Source of the DNA: Devosia rhizoryzae
Lineage (GTDB): Bacteria; Pseudomonadota; Alphaproteobacteria; Rhizobiales; Devosiaceae
Direction of reading: 5' to 3'
Assembly (NCBI RefSeq): GCF_016698665.1
Contig: NZ_CP068046.1
Location: 2,542,001 to 2,606,000 of the forward strand
Length of the DNA stretch: 64,000 nucleotides
Positions 9,564-18,500 of the stretch are shown here, in pieces. Position 1 is the stretch's first letter. Each line of letters opens with the position of its first letter. The translations under genes were made by a program, and so were the position numbers. The notes under the pieces are model-generated. The model had not been told where the DNA came from. It did no database searches and worked only from the letters and a program-made list of their open reading frames with translations.

Positions 9564-9686
9564 CTACCAGCGCGCCAGCATCGCCTCGAACAGGCGGCCG
9601 AAATCGAGGTCGGCATAAAGGGTGACGAGCACGGCCAAGGCGGCGATGACGTAAAGAGCGATGCTGTCGCGGGACTGAGTGGTCAT
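9564..9686 (-). CDS. Small membrane protein, 40 residues, unknown
   Basis: A short open frame beginning MTTQSRDSIALYVIAA, with one clear hydrophobic segment (about residues 8-24) and an amphipathic, acidic/basic tail ending FEAMLARW. The reading frame looks coding: frequent G/C in third positions and a sensible membrane-protein composition. No strong ribosome site is visible, so the call is tentative. It lies between the nucleoside operon and a CoxG-like gene with no evident operon partner. Confidence 0.45.
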   Translation of the reverse strand: MTTQSRDSIALYVIAALAVLVTLYADLDFGRLFEAMLARW

Positions 9687-9791
9687 GATGCAATTTGAGA
9701 TAAATTGGAAAGGTCGGGTTTATCTCTAACGCAGCGGCAGCGGCGAAATCGTGGCGCCACAAAGGCGATTTTTGCTATGGTTAGCGGACGG

Positions 9792-10256
9792 TTAAGGCGT
9801 GCCCAGCGGTTCGATCTCGGCACCCATGGCGGTGGCAAAGCGCTCGAAGAAGCCATCGATGATGCGCTGGGCGGAATTGCCGACGATGGCCTTGCCGAGC
9901 TTCATGACCTGGCCGGAAGCGCCGCCTTCGGCGGTGAAGGCCAGAAGCGTCGCTTCACCGTCATCGGCGAGGGTGATGTTGGCGGCGCCTTCCGCCATGC
10001 CCATGAGCCCGCCCTTGCCGCGGCCGGACAGCGTATAGCTTTGCGCAGGGACGACATTGGCAAGGGCCAGCTCGCCTTTGAAGGTCGGCTTGACCATGCC
10101 CAGATTGACGGTGATCGCGAGGTCGAGGGTATCGGGACCAGACCAGGCGATGTGGCTGCAGCCGGGAATGGCGGCTTTGAGGACCTCGGGATTGTTGAGG
10201 GCTGACCAGACGGCCTCGCGGCTGGCGGCGATGCGATAGCGTCCACCAAAATCCAT
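9792..10256 (-). CDS. CoxG-like SRPBCC-domain protein
   Basis: 154 residues starting MDFGGRYRIAASREAVWSAL, typical of the carbon monoxide dehydrogenase subunit G family, an SRPBCC (START-like) lipid/ligand-binding fold. It has the family's LNNPEVLKAAIPGC stretch and a central FTAEGGASGQVMKLG segment. Despite the family name, no CO dehydrogenase structural genes are nearby, so a role in CO oxidation is not supported here. The start was chosen at the first Met of the conserved domain; the frame stays open upstream without similarity. Confidence 0.82.
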   Translation of the reverse strand: MDFGGRYRIAASREAVWSALNNPEVLKAAIPGCSHIAWSGPDTLDLAITVNLGMVKPTFKGELALANVVPAQSYTLSGRGKGGLMGMAEGAANITLADDGEATLLAFTAEGGASGQVMKLGKAIVGNSAQRIIDGFFERFATAMGAEIEPLGTP

Positions 10257-10435
10257 CAGTGAACCCAGGCCGCGCGCAGGGCAGAAAACATTGCCGAACC
10301 CAATCTTTACGTGCGGCTTTTGCGCACCAATATGGACTAAATAGTCGGCTGACCCACGAGTTGCAATTGTCAGGGGGGACGCCAGACGCAATCTAGTTTC
10401 CAGCGGGCCGCAATCCGTTCAGCGAGGAGCCGAGC

Positions 10436-11662
10436 ATGACCGACCAAGCCACCACCACCGCAAACACCGCCACCCAGACCACAACGGCGCTGAGCGAGCG
10501 GCCATTGCAGTATCTGGACAAGGCGGTGGGGGCGATCCGCGAGCTTGGCATCTGGCCGGAAACGCAGGGCGAGCAGCCGATTATCGGGCTTCTGGAGCAG
10601 ATTACCGAGCTCGATGAAACGCGCGTCATCCTGATCGGCCGCACGCTGAGCCAGGCTTCGGCTTTCAACGAAGTGGTGCGCGAGCAGGTCGCGGCGATGA
10701 AGATCGGTGAGCGCTACGAGGACATTACCAAGGGTTTCGATTCGATCCGCGACGACGCCAAGATGCTGGTGGACCAGTTGCAGGACAACAAGCTCGACTT
10801 CGGCGAGCGGGTGCAGAATGTCTGGATGAAGGTCAGCCGTGGCGATATCGCGACACGCTTCAACTCGATCCGCGACACTTATCTCGCGGTCAACCGGGAC
10901 ACCAAGGACCAAATCGAGCGCGAACACACGATCCTCGAGGCCTATCGCGATTTCCGCGGCGCACTGAAGCAGGCCGAAGTGATGGCGCTCGAAGTGCTGG
11001 CGACGGCTGAAAAGCATCTCGAAGACAAGAAGAACGTCCTTCAGGGATCAGCGAACGAACTCGCAGCCTATACGGGCACCGTTCCAGCGGATCGGGCGCG
11101 TCTCGAAATGGCGCGCGACGAGCGGTTGCGCGAGATGCAGAACGAGGAAAAGCGCTACCAGATCGCCAAGGATCTCGCCGACAACCTCACTATTTCCTAC
11201 AATACGTCGGAAGTGGTGATGGCGCGTCTGATGCAGACCACCAATGCCAAGGAGCGCGTCTACCAGCAGTCGATCTCGTTCTTCTCGACAAATGAAACCG
11301 TGCTGACGGCGCTTTCCGCATCGTTTACCGGCATGTTCGGCCTGCATGAATCCACCGCTACACTCAATGCCATGAAGGAGGGCATGAGCAAGTCGCTCGA
11401 AACGCTTTCCGAGATCGGCGACCGGGTTCAGGAAGAAGCGGTGCGGGCTGGCTATGGCCCAACGGTGCGCGCCGATGCGGTCAAGAAGCTGGTCGATAGC
11501 GTCGTCAACTTCCAGGAAAAAAGCCGCACCATCATCAACGAGATGCGTGTCGCCTCGACCAAGAACTCGGCCGAAATCCGCGATGCCGTGGAAGACGGCA
11601 AGCGGCGCCTCGCAACGCTTGCGGCGGAGGGCAATGCCCTTCTGCTTGAAACCCGCAGCTAA
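10436..11662 (+). CDS. Coiled-coil protein, first gene of a three-gene module, unknown function
   Basis: 408 residues, mostly helical and charged, with no signal peptide or membrane segment. A Thr/Ala-rich N-terminus (TDQATTTANTATQTTTALSE) is followed by long coiled-coil-like stretches from about 60 to 250 and from 330 to 408. I do not recognise a catalytic motif. The overall look recalls TelA/PspA-type envelope-stress proteins, but that is only an impression. The stop is 21 nt before the next gene, whose product is membrane-anchored, and the third product is again coiled-coil. The three probably act together at the inner membrane. The start follows a GAGGAGCCGAGC ribosome site. Confidence 0.8.
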   Translation: MTDQATTTANTATQTTTALSERPLQYLDKAVGAIRELGIWPETQGEQPIIGLLEQITELDETRVILIGRTLSQASAFNEVVREQVAAMKIGERYEDITKGFDSIRDDAKMLVDQLQDNKLDFGERVQNVWMKVSRGDIATRFNSIRDTYLAVNRDTKDQIEREHTILEAYRDFRGALKQAEVMALEVLATAEKHLEDKKNVLQGSANELAAYTGTVPADRARLEMARDERLREMQNEEKRYQIAKDLADNLTISYNTSEVVMARLMQTTNAKERVYQQSISFFSTNETVLTALSASFTGMFGLHESTATLNAMKEGMSKSLETLSEIGDRVQEEAVRAGYGPTVRADAVKKLVDSVVNFQEKSRTIINEMRVASTKNSAEIRDAVEDGKRRLATLAAEGNALLLETRS

Positions 11663-11683
11663 GGGCTGGACCACCTCACCCCC

Positions 11684-12631
11684 ATGAGCACCGTGACGGC
11701 GAAATCCGCAGCACCCCTCGATGAAGTCATGCTGGCGATGGACGTGGTCGATACGCTCCGTCACCGGCAGGACCTGGTGACGCGCGAACTCGACGGCGCG
11801 GCGCGCGAAAAGCAGCTGATCGAACGGTTGCGTTCGGTCTATCACCAGCAAGGCATCGAAGTGCCGGACCACATCCTCAAGGAGGGTGTGGCGGCGCTTG
11901 CCGAGGCGCGGTTCAGCTACGATCCCCCCGCCCCGGGCTTCGGGAAGACGCTGGCGCGGCTTTATGTGAGCCGCAAGCAATGGGGCGTGCCGTTTCTCGC
12001 CATTGCCGGCATGCTTCTGGTCATCGGCTTTGGATTCTTCGGCGTCTGGCAGCCCCTGGCGCGGGGACAGGCGGAGCAGGCGCGCATCGAGCTCAGCGAA
12101 GGCCTGCCAGCGCAGATCGATGCGCTCTACCAGACCATTTTCGAGGAAACCAAGGTACAGCAGGCGGTGGCGCAAGCGGACGCTTTGGTGGAGCGCGGCA
12201 AGGCTTTCGCCGCCGAGGGCAATCGCAGCGGCGCGGAGGGGATCGTGGCGCAGCTGACTGAACTGCGCGACCTTTTGCGGCAACAATATACGCTTCGAGT
12301 GGTAGGCGACCTCAACGGACTTTCCGGTTTCTGGCGCACGCCCGCCAACAATACCGATGCAACGAATTTCTACCTTGTGGTGGAAGCGCTGGATTCCAAT
12401 GGCAACCCGGTGAAGCTTCCGGTGCTCAACGAGGAAACCAACCGGACCGACACGGTGTCGACCTGGGGCGTGCGCGTGCCGCCCGAGGTTTATGACAGCG
12501 TGGCGGCCGACAAGCGCGACGACGGGATCATTCAGGCCAATGTCGTTGCCCGGAAGTCCGACGGGTTCCTGGAGCCGGAATATCTGATGCCAGTATCCGG
12601 CGGCGCCGTGACGGAATGGGAAAACCCATGA
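11684..12631 (+). CDS. Membrane-anchored DUF6384-like protein, second gene of the module
   Basis: 315 residues. A helical, charged N-terminus (about 1-90) contains DTLRHRQDLVTRELDG. One strong transmembrane segment follows at about residues 98-118 (VPFLAIAGMLLVIGFGFF), then a helical stretch and a C-terminal domain rich in beta-type sequence with the phrase FWRTPANNTDATNFYLVVE. I associate this with the DUF6384 family from memory. It is flanked by two coiled-coil genes, with a 21-nt gap upstream and an ATGA overlap downstream. Function unknown; probably a membrane scaffold for its neighbours. Confidence 0.78.
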   Translation: MSTVTAKSAAPLDEVMLAMDVVDTLRHRQDLVTRELDGAAREKQLIERLRSVYHQQGIEVPDHILKEGVAALAEARFSYDPPAPGFGKTLARLYVSRKQWGVPFLAIAGMLLVIGFGFFGVWQPLARGQAEQARIELSEGLPAQIDALYQTIFEETKVQQAVAQADALVERGKAFAAEGNRSGAEGIVAQLTELRDLLRQQYTLRVVGDLNGLSGFWRTPANNTDATNFYLVVEALDSNGNPVKLPVLNEETNRTDTVSTWGVRVPPEVYDSVAADKRDDGIIQANVVARKSDGFLEPEYLMPVSGGAVTEWENP

Positions 12632-14169
12632 GCATTCGCGGACCGCAGGCGCTGGCAAGCCTTGAAGAGGCGATGCGCGATATCCGTCGCGAGGAGGACG
12701 AGATCTCGCGCCGTGTGTCCCGTTCGGCCGAGCGCGTCACCAAGATCAAGGAAAGCGAAGCCGAGCTGTTTCGCCAATTGGCGCAGCTGCGGCTCGATCC
12801 TGCGGTGCAGTCGCAACTGGACGGGCAAATCTCAAGCGCCGAGATGCGCGCGCGGGAAATGCTCAAGACCCACGGGCGCGATGTCAGCAAGGCCGAAGAA
12901 GCGATCAGCGATCTCGATCGCAAGCGCGCGGCGCTGGTTGAACGCCGGAGCGCGGCGCTGGCGCTGCTGGAAGACCGGCGCGCCTCGCTCCAGGCACTGA
13001 CGGCGTCGCTAACGGCGCAGTTGCAGGTCGACCCCCAGTTCCAGGCCAAGCGGGCGGAGGCCGAAGAGCTCGATCGCATCGCCGAACAATCGATGCGCAA
13101 GACCGAGCAGGTGGAGGCCGACCGCGAAGCCAAGGGCAAGCCTTATCGCGACGACCCGCTGTTCATGTATCTTTGGGACGCCGGCTATGGCACGTCGGCC
13201 TACAAGGCGAGCAATCTCACGCGCTATTTCGACGGGCTCGTGGCCAGCCTTGTCGGCTATCACAGGGCCCGTCCGAACTATGCCATGCTCAACGAAATCC
13301 CGCTGCGCCTGCGCGAGCATGCCGAGCAGCAGGAAGCCAATGTGCAGGCCGCCGAGGCCGAATTGGCGGCCCTAGAAGTGGGGGCGGTGGATCGTGCCGG
13401 CGGCAAGCCGCTGCGCGAGGCCATTGCGGTGACCGAAGGCGAAATCGCCAAGCTCGATGCCGAGATCGTCGCTTGCGAAGACCAGCGTGATCAGGCAGCG
13501 GCCGCTTTGCGCGCCTTGGCCGAGGGGCGCGACCCTGCCTTCGAAAGCGCCGCGGCGGAACTTGCGGCGGCGCTTGGGCGCGAGGACATCAAGACGCTTC
13601 TTGCCGAAGCGCGGCGGACGCGGACTGGGCAGGATGACACGATTGTCGCCCAGATCGACGATGCCCGCACGCGGCTGCGCGAGGAAGAAGCGGAAAGCCG
13701 CGATCAACGCGAGCGTCTCAAGGTGCTCGCGGCGCGGCGGCGCGAGCTCGAAGACATCCAGTGGGAATTCAAGAAGCAGCGCTTCGACGATCCGCAATCA
13801 AGCTTTGGGGAAGACCGGCTGGTGGGCGACCTGCTCAACGATTTCCTGCGTGGCGGCATTTCGGCGGCCAGCTACTGGGATCAGTGGCGCAAGAGCCAGA
13901 ACTGGGCGCCGGGCAATGAATGGGGCGCCGGGTATCAGCGGACGCGGCAGCCGCGCAGCAACAGCCCGTGGGGCCCATCCAACGGTGGCGGCATGAGCTG
14001 GCCCGACAGCAGCTTTGGCGGCGGCGGCAACAGCAAGCCCCGCGGCGGTGGATTCGGTGGCGGCTGGGGCGGCGGTGCCGGTGGTGGCTTTTCCCGTCCG
14101 CGTACCGGGTCGATGGGCGGTGGCGGCAAGAAGGGCGGCGGCGGGTTCAAGACCGGCGGCGGGTTCTAG
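12628..14169 (+). CDS. Coiled-coil protein with glycine-rich tail, third gene of the module
   Basis: 513 residues from the ATG that overlaps the previous stop (ATGA); a Met four codons upstream is an alternative. Residues about 1-150 and 225-400 are long, highly charged coiled-coil stretches (for example EEAMRDIRREEDEISRRVS). Between them is a more conserved-looking patch, DPLFMYLWDAGYGTSAYKAS. From about residue 456 the protein becomes a Gly/Ser/Lys-rich low-complexity tail (GGGGKKGGGGFKTGGGF), seen in several membrane-surface proteins. No enzyme motif is recognised. The tail and coiled coils suggest an assembly or surface-binding role with the two genes before it. Confidence 0.8.
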   Translation: MSIRGPQALASLEEAMRDIRREEDEISRRVSRSAERVTKIKESEAELFRQLAQLRLDPAVQSQLDGQISSAEMRAREMLKTHGRDVSKAEEAISDLDRKRAALVERRSAALALLEDRRASLQALTASLTAQLQVDPQFQAKRAEAEELDRIAEQSMRKTEQVEADREAKGKPYRDDPLFMYLWDAGYGTSAYKASNLTRYFDGLVASLVGYHRARPNYAMLNEIPLRLREHAEQQEANVQAAEAELAALEVGAVDRAGGKPLREAIAVTEGEIAKLDAEIVACEDQRDQAAAALRALAEGRDPAFESAAAELAAALGREDIKTLLAEARRTRTGQDDTIVAQIDDARTRLREEEAESRDQRERLKVLAARRRELEDIQWEFKKQRFDDPQSSFGEDRLVGDLLNDFLRGGISAASYWDQWRKSQNWAPGNEWGAGYQRTRQPRSNSPWGPSNGGGMSWPDSSFGGGGNSKPRGGGFGGGWGGGAGGGFSRPRTGSMGGGGKKGGGGFKTGGGF

Positions 14170-14194
14170 AGCGATCAATCACCACGCACCGGAT

Positions 14195-14263
14195 GTCACC
14201 CCGGCGAAGGCCGGGGCCCAGCTTGAAATCTCAGGATGGGCCCCGGGTCAGGCCCGGGGTGAC
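14195..14263. repeat. Imperfect inverted repeat between convergent genes
   Basis: GTCACCCCGGCGAAGGCCGG at one end pairs imperfectly with CCGGGTCAGGCCCGGGGTGAC at the other, with GGGGCCCAG and TGGGCCCC inside. It fills most of the gap between the three-gene module and the convergent VOC gene. It has the form of a REP-like dispersed element common in Hyphomicrobiales, and could also stop transcription from either side. Confidence 0.65.
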
Positions 14264-14297
14264 AATCGAGTTCGTGGCGCTGATTATGATCAGTTCA

Positions 14298-14690
14298 CTA
14301 CCGACTGGTCGCCATCAATTCCCAGACATTGCCTTCGCTATCCTCGAAGTAGGCCGAATAGCCCCATTCGGACTCGGTGCCCGGCGTGATGATGGCGCCG
14401 CCGGCGACGAGGACGCGGGAGAGGATGGTGTCGACTTCCTCGGGGCTTTCGGCGCGGTGGCTGAGGACGAAGCCGGGCGTGCCTTCGAGGCTTTCCGGCT
14501 TGCCTGCGGTCGCCGCGATCTGGTCGCGCGGGAACAGCACGAAGGAAAAGTCGTCGTCGAAAAAGAAGGCGACGTGGTCTTCACCGGCGCCGATCTGGTC
14601 ATCGGCGATGTCGAACAAGGCGCGGTAGAAGGCGAAGGCGCGTTCGAGGTCGTCGACGCCGATGGTGATGATCGAGATGGATGGCTTCAT
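14298..14690 (-). CDS. VOC (glyoxalase/bleomycin resistance) superfamily protein
   Basis: 130 residues beginning MKPSISIITIGVDDLERAFAF, with the two beta-alpha-beta-beta-beta half-modules of the VOC fold and the C-terminal phrase FEDSEGNVWELMA, typical of glyoxalase-like proteins. Family members are metal-dependent lyases, dioxygenases or drug-binding proteins; the substrate cannot be assigned. It starts 3 nt after the response-regulator stop, so the two genes are almost certainly cotranscribed. Confidence 0.85.
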   Translation of the reverse strand: MKPSISIITIGVDDLERAFAFYRALFDIADDQIGAGEDHVAFFFDDDFSFVLFPRDQIAATAGKPESLEGTPGFVLSHRAESPEEVDTILSRVLVAGGAIITPGTESEWGYSAYFEDSEGNVWELMATSR

Positions 14691-14693
14691 CGC

Positions 14694-15365
14694 TCAGGCC
14701 TTTTCTGCACCGGTGGAGAACAGAGCCTCGAACTGGCCTTCCTCGATGCGCGCAGCAGCGATCACCGCCTGGGTGCGGCTATCGACATCAAGCTTTTGCA
14801 GGATCGCCGAGACGTGCGCCTTGACGGTGGCTTCCGAAATAGTGAGCTCATAGGCGATCTGCTTGTTCATCAGGCCATCGCTCAGCATCATCAAGACGCG
14901 AACCTGTTGCGGCGTCAGGGTCGCAAGGCGCTTCATCAGGCCCGATTGTTCATCCTCGCCGCCCAGCGTCGTGCCGGTGGGGACGAAAACCTCGCCCGAC
15001 AGGACGGTTTCGATGGCGCGGCGGATTTCGGTGGGGCCGACGGACTTGTGCAAATACCCGGCAGCGCCAAGCTCGAAGGCGCGGCGCACGACCGTATTGT
15101 CCTCGACCGCCGAAATGATCATCACCGGGATGTCGGGATATTGCGCGCGCAGCAGCAAAAGCCCGGAAAATCCGCGGACGCCCGGCATGTTGAGATCGAG
15201 CAGCACCAGGTCGCAATCGCGGTCGGCGTCGAGCGCGGCACTGAGGCTTTCGAGATCGCCCGCTTCCTCGACGCTGACGGTGGCGTCGCCGCCGGCAAGG
15301 GTCTGGCGCAGCGCGGCGCGGAACAGGGGATGGTCATCGACGATGATGATGCGGCGGCGGGTCAT
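14694..15365 (-). CDS. Two-component response regulator, LuxR/NarL type
   Basis: 223 residues. The receiver domain (about 1-120) has the acidic pocket IIIVDDHP, the phospho-acceptor Asp in LVLLDLNMPG, and the conserved Lys in YLHKSV. A C-terminal LuxR-type helix-turn-helix (about 155-215) has the hallmark LTPQQVRVLMMLSDGLMNKQIAYEL followed by SEATVKAHVSAIL. No histidine kinase is adjacent, so it is an orphan here. The ATG at 15365 was chosen because the receiver fold begins immediately after; an open frame continues 27 codons upstream without support. It is divergent from the PodJ-like gene. Confidence 0.92.
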   Translation of the reverse strand: MTRRRIIIVDDHPLFRAALRQTLAGGDATVSVEEAGDLESLSAALDADRDCDLVLLDLNMPGVRGFSGLLLLRAQYPDIPVMIISAVEDNTVVRRAFELGAAGYLHKSVGPTEIRRAIETVLSGEVFVPTGTTLGGEDEQSGLMKRLATLTPQQVRVLMMLSDGLMNKQIAYELTISEATVKAHVSAILQKLDVDSRTQAVIAAARIEEGQFEALFSTGAEKA

Positions 15366-15449
15366 GAGCGGGCCTTTCGTCTTGCGGGCCGATATTAACC
15401 CGGAACTACAAGGCTTTCCGGCATTCGTGAATGCATATTGCGACAATGC

Positions 15450-15464
15450 TTAACGGGTTCTTTA
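15450..15464 (+). promoter_or_regulatory. CtrA-like box upstream of the PodJ-like gene
   Basis: TTAA-N7-TTTA, one base away from the CtrA consensus TTAA-N7-TTAA, 78 bases upstream of the PodJ-like start. podJ expression in Caulobacter is cell-cycle controlled. Inference from sequence only. A separate inverted repeat GCATTC-GT-GAATGC lies at 15421-15434. Confidence 0.4.
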
Positions 15465-15542
15465 CCATAAGTTCGCCAGTGTGGCCCCTATACCTTCGTG
15501 CTGAATCACGAGGGGTCCGTCTTTTCTTGACAGGGACCACAC

Positions 15543-18500
15543 ATGCCCCGCGCTTACCCTCAATCGGAAACTGCCGGCCTTTCCCGTGATCCGGCTGCGG
15601 GCGAGTGGCAAGCCTTGCGCGGCGAACTGGTCGCCCTGCTCGACAAGGTTGAAAGCCGCTATGCGCCGGCAGAAGCCGAAGTGCCCGAGCCGGCGGTCAG
15701 CGCCCTGTCGCGTCGCATGCAGCATCTGCGCGACCAGGTGGAAGCGCCCGAACCGACGCTGCGCCGCCGCGAGGCGCTGCGCACCGTCAAGCGCGCGGTC
15801 GACCGCTTCAGCGAGCGCGATGACGACGAAGCGCCCGCGGTGGATGACCTTACCTCTGCCATTGCCGAAATTCGCAGCCGCCAGGGCGCGCCAGGACAGC
15901 CGGCACCGATGCCGATGCGGCGCGGCTCTGATGGCGGGGAAATCCGCGAACTCAATGGCCTCGTCACCGGCATGACGCAGCGGCTGGAGCGCCTCGAGGG
16001 CGAGCTCAAGTCGCAGCGCAGCAATGCCGGCAGCGTGCGCGAGGTCGCAAGCCAGGTCGAGCAGCTGACGCAGGTCGTGGAACTCCTGGCTGGCGCCATC
16101 GGCGAGACCGGACAGGTCAAGCGCCTCGAAGGGCAGATCGCGGCGCTCAGCGTCATGATCGAACAGGCGCCCAAGACCGACCTTTCGGCCATCAACCAGC
16201 GGCTCGACGATGTGTCGGCGACCGTGGGCAAGCTTGCCGAGCTGCAGGCGCAGCAGATGGAGCGCGAAATCGGCCGCGAACAGCGCGCCACGCCCGAGAT
16301 CGCCAAGATGGCCCCGGCCATGGAAAGCATCGAGGCGAGCGTGCGGTCGGTCTACGACCGGATCGATGCGATCGAGCGCAATGTGGCAATGTCCTCGGCC
16401 GATTTCGAACGGCTAACCGGCGAAATGGCCGCTTTCACCCAGGCGATGAAGGACAATACCGCAGCGCCCAAGGCGCTGATCGGCCTTGTGGAAACCATGG
16501 CCGACCGTATCGAGGCCATCGAAGGCAATGCCGAGGTGCAGGCGCTCAAGGGCGAGATCGCCGGGCTGCGCGCCGCGGTGCTGCAGGGGATCGAACCGCG
16601 CTTCGTGCGGCTGGAAAACCAGATCGAGGCGCTGAGCGACCGCATCGTGCCCGTGGATACCAGCGTGGTCGAGAACCAGCTGACGGCGCTTATGGCGCGG
16701 ATGGACGATGCCGGTGCACAACTCGATGGGCTCGCACGGCTTTATAATTCAGGCGACGACCGGCCGGATTTCGAGTCGCTGGCCACGATGGTTGCGGAGC
16801 GCACCAGCGAAGCTGTGGCGCGCAAGGCGACCGCCCCGGTCGCCATGTTCGGCGCCGACAGCCTCAAGAGCATCGAAGACCGCATCACCGGTTTGATCAA
16901 ATCGGCCGGCAAGACGCCGGACTATGAGAGCCTCGCGGACCTCGTGGCGGCCCGGACCTCCGAAGCGGTGGCGCGGTCGGTGCCGGCGACGCCGGACACA
17001 AACGGCAATATCGATGCGCTCGAAAAGCGCATGACCTCGCTGCTCAACACTGCCGGCAAGGATACGGCGGAACGCTTGACGCGGCTCGAGGCCATGCTGG
17101 CCGAGCGCAACGAGGCGCCTGCGCCGGTTCCGGTGCGCGCCAAGGCCCCGGCGCCAGAGCTCAAGGACGATCCGTTCGAGGCGGTCACGCAGCCGCGCCA
17201 GGGCGGTACCGAAAAGCTCGACTCCATCCTCCAGACCCTGAGCAAGGGTCCGAGCGACGCCATGCCGGTCAATCCGGCCGATGAACATCCGCTGGTGGAT
17301 CGCGGGCCCAAGCCGATGGCTCAGGCTCCGAGCCGTGCACCGGCGCCGCGTGCGCCTGCGGCCTCGCCGGCGAAAGAAGTTGCGGTCCCGGTGATCGATC
17401 CCGAAAGCGTGCAGCGTCCGCCGCGCCCCCAGTCGAGTTTTGCCGAGCCGGACAACAATCCCTTCTCCGAGCCGCCCCGTGCGCCGGCGCCAACGCCGGA
17501 AGCAGCCGCAGGCCCGACCAGCACCAGCACCTTCGTCGCCGCGGCCCGCCGCGCGCAGCGCGCCAAGCAGGAAGACGTCAAACCTGCTCCCGGCAGCACC
17601 TCGCTGATCGGGCGGGCGCTGGCCCGCGTGCGCCAGAACAAGATCGACAAGGTTGAGAAGACCGAAGAGGTGTCGCTCGACGCCATGCCGGTGGCGCCGG
17701 TCGCCAAGCCGGCGGAAAAGCCGAAAAAGGAAAAGCCGGTCCGCGCCAAGCGCGAGCCGAAGGCTGCGGCAGCACCGGTTGCCGACATGCGCATGCCGAT
17801 GCCGCAGGTGGCGCAGGAAAGCTTCCTCACCAAGCATCGCCGTCCACTGCTATTGGCGGCAACGCTGGTCGCGGTGTCGCTCCTGGCGCTGAACCTTGTG
17901 TTGCAGCGCATGGACACCGTCGACCCGGTGCCTGCGCCGGAAGCCGCTGCCGCTCCGGAAGAAGCGCCGGTGGGTGATGTTTCGACGATCGCTCCGCCGC
18001 GCGTCATCGACATGGTCGATCCGACCGCTACCGGATCGATCAATCCGGGCGCGCCGATGACGTTCAGCAAGCCCGCCAGCGCCAAGATCACGGCGCCGAT
18101 TACCCCTGCCCTGCTGCCGGACGAGACCCCGGTCGCGATCGCACCGGCTAGCCTTGGTGCAGCGCCTGCTCTGCCTGATCTCACCCCCGTCGACCCGCCA
18201 GCCGACGTTGCGGCCGTGGCCGAGCCGTTCGACTTGCCGGCTGAAGGCGTGGGCCCGCTGGAACTGCGCGAAGCGGCTGCCAAGGGCAACGCCAAGGCGC
18301 AGTTTGAAGTCGCGGCAATCTATGGCGAAGGCCGCGCCGTTGAAAAGGACCTCGAGGAATCCGCCAAGTGGTATGAGCGCTCGGCTGCACAAGGCTTTGT
18401 GCCGGCGCAATACCGTCTGGGCAATCTCTATGAGCTCGGCAGCGGCGTTGAAAAGGATCTCGAAGAGGCCAAGCTCTGGTACCAACGCAGCGCCGAAGCC

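Noticed and set aside
16749..17837. Minus-strand open frame of about 360 codons
   Set aside because: Antisense to the PodJ-like gene; Arg-rich shadow with no domain.
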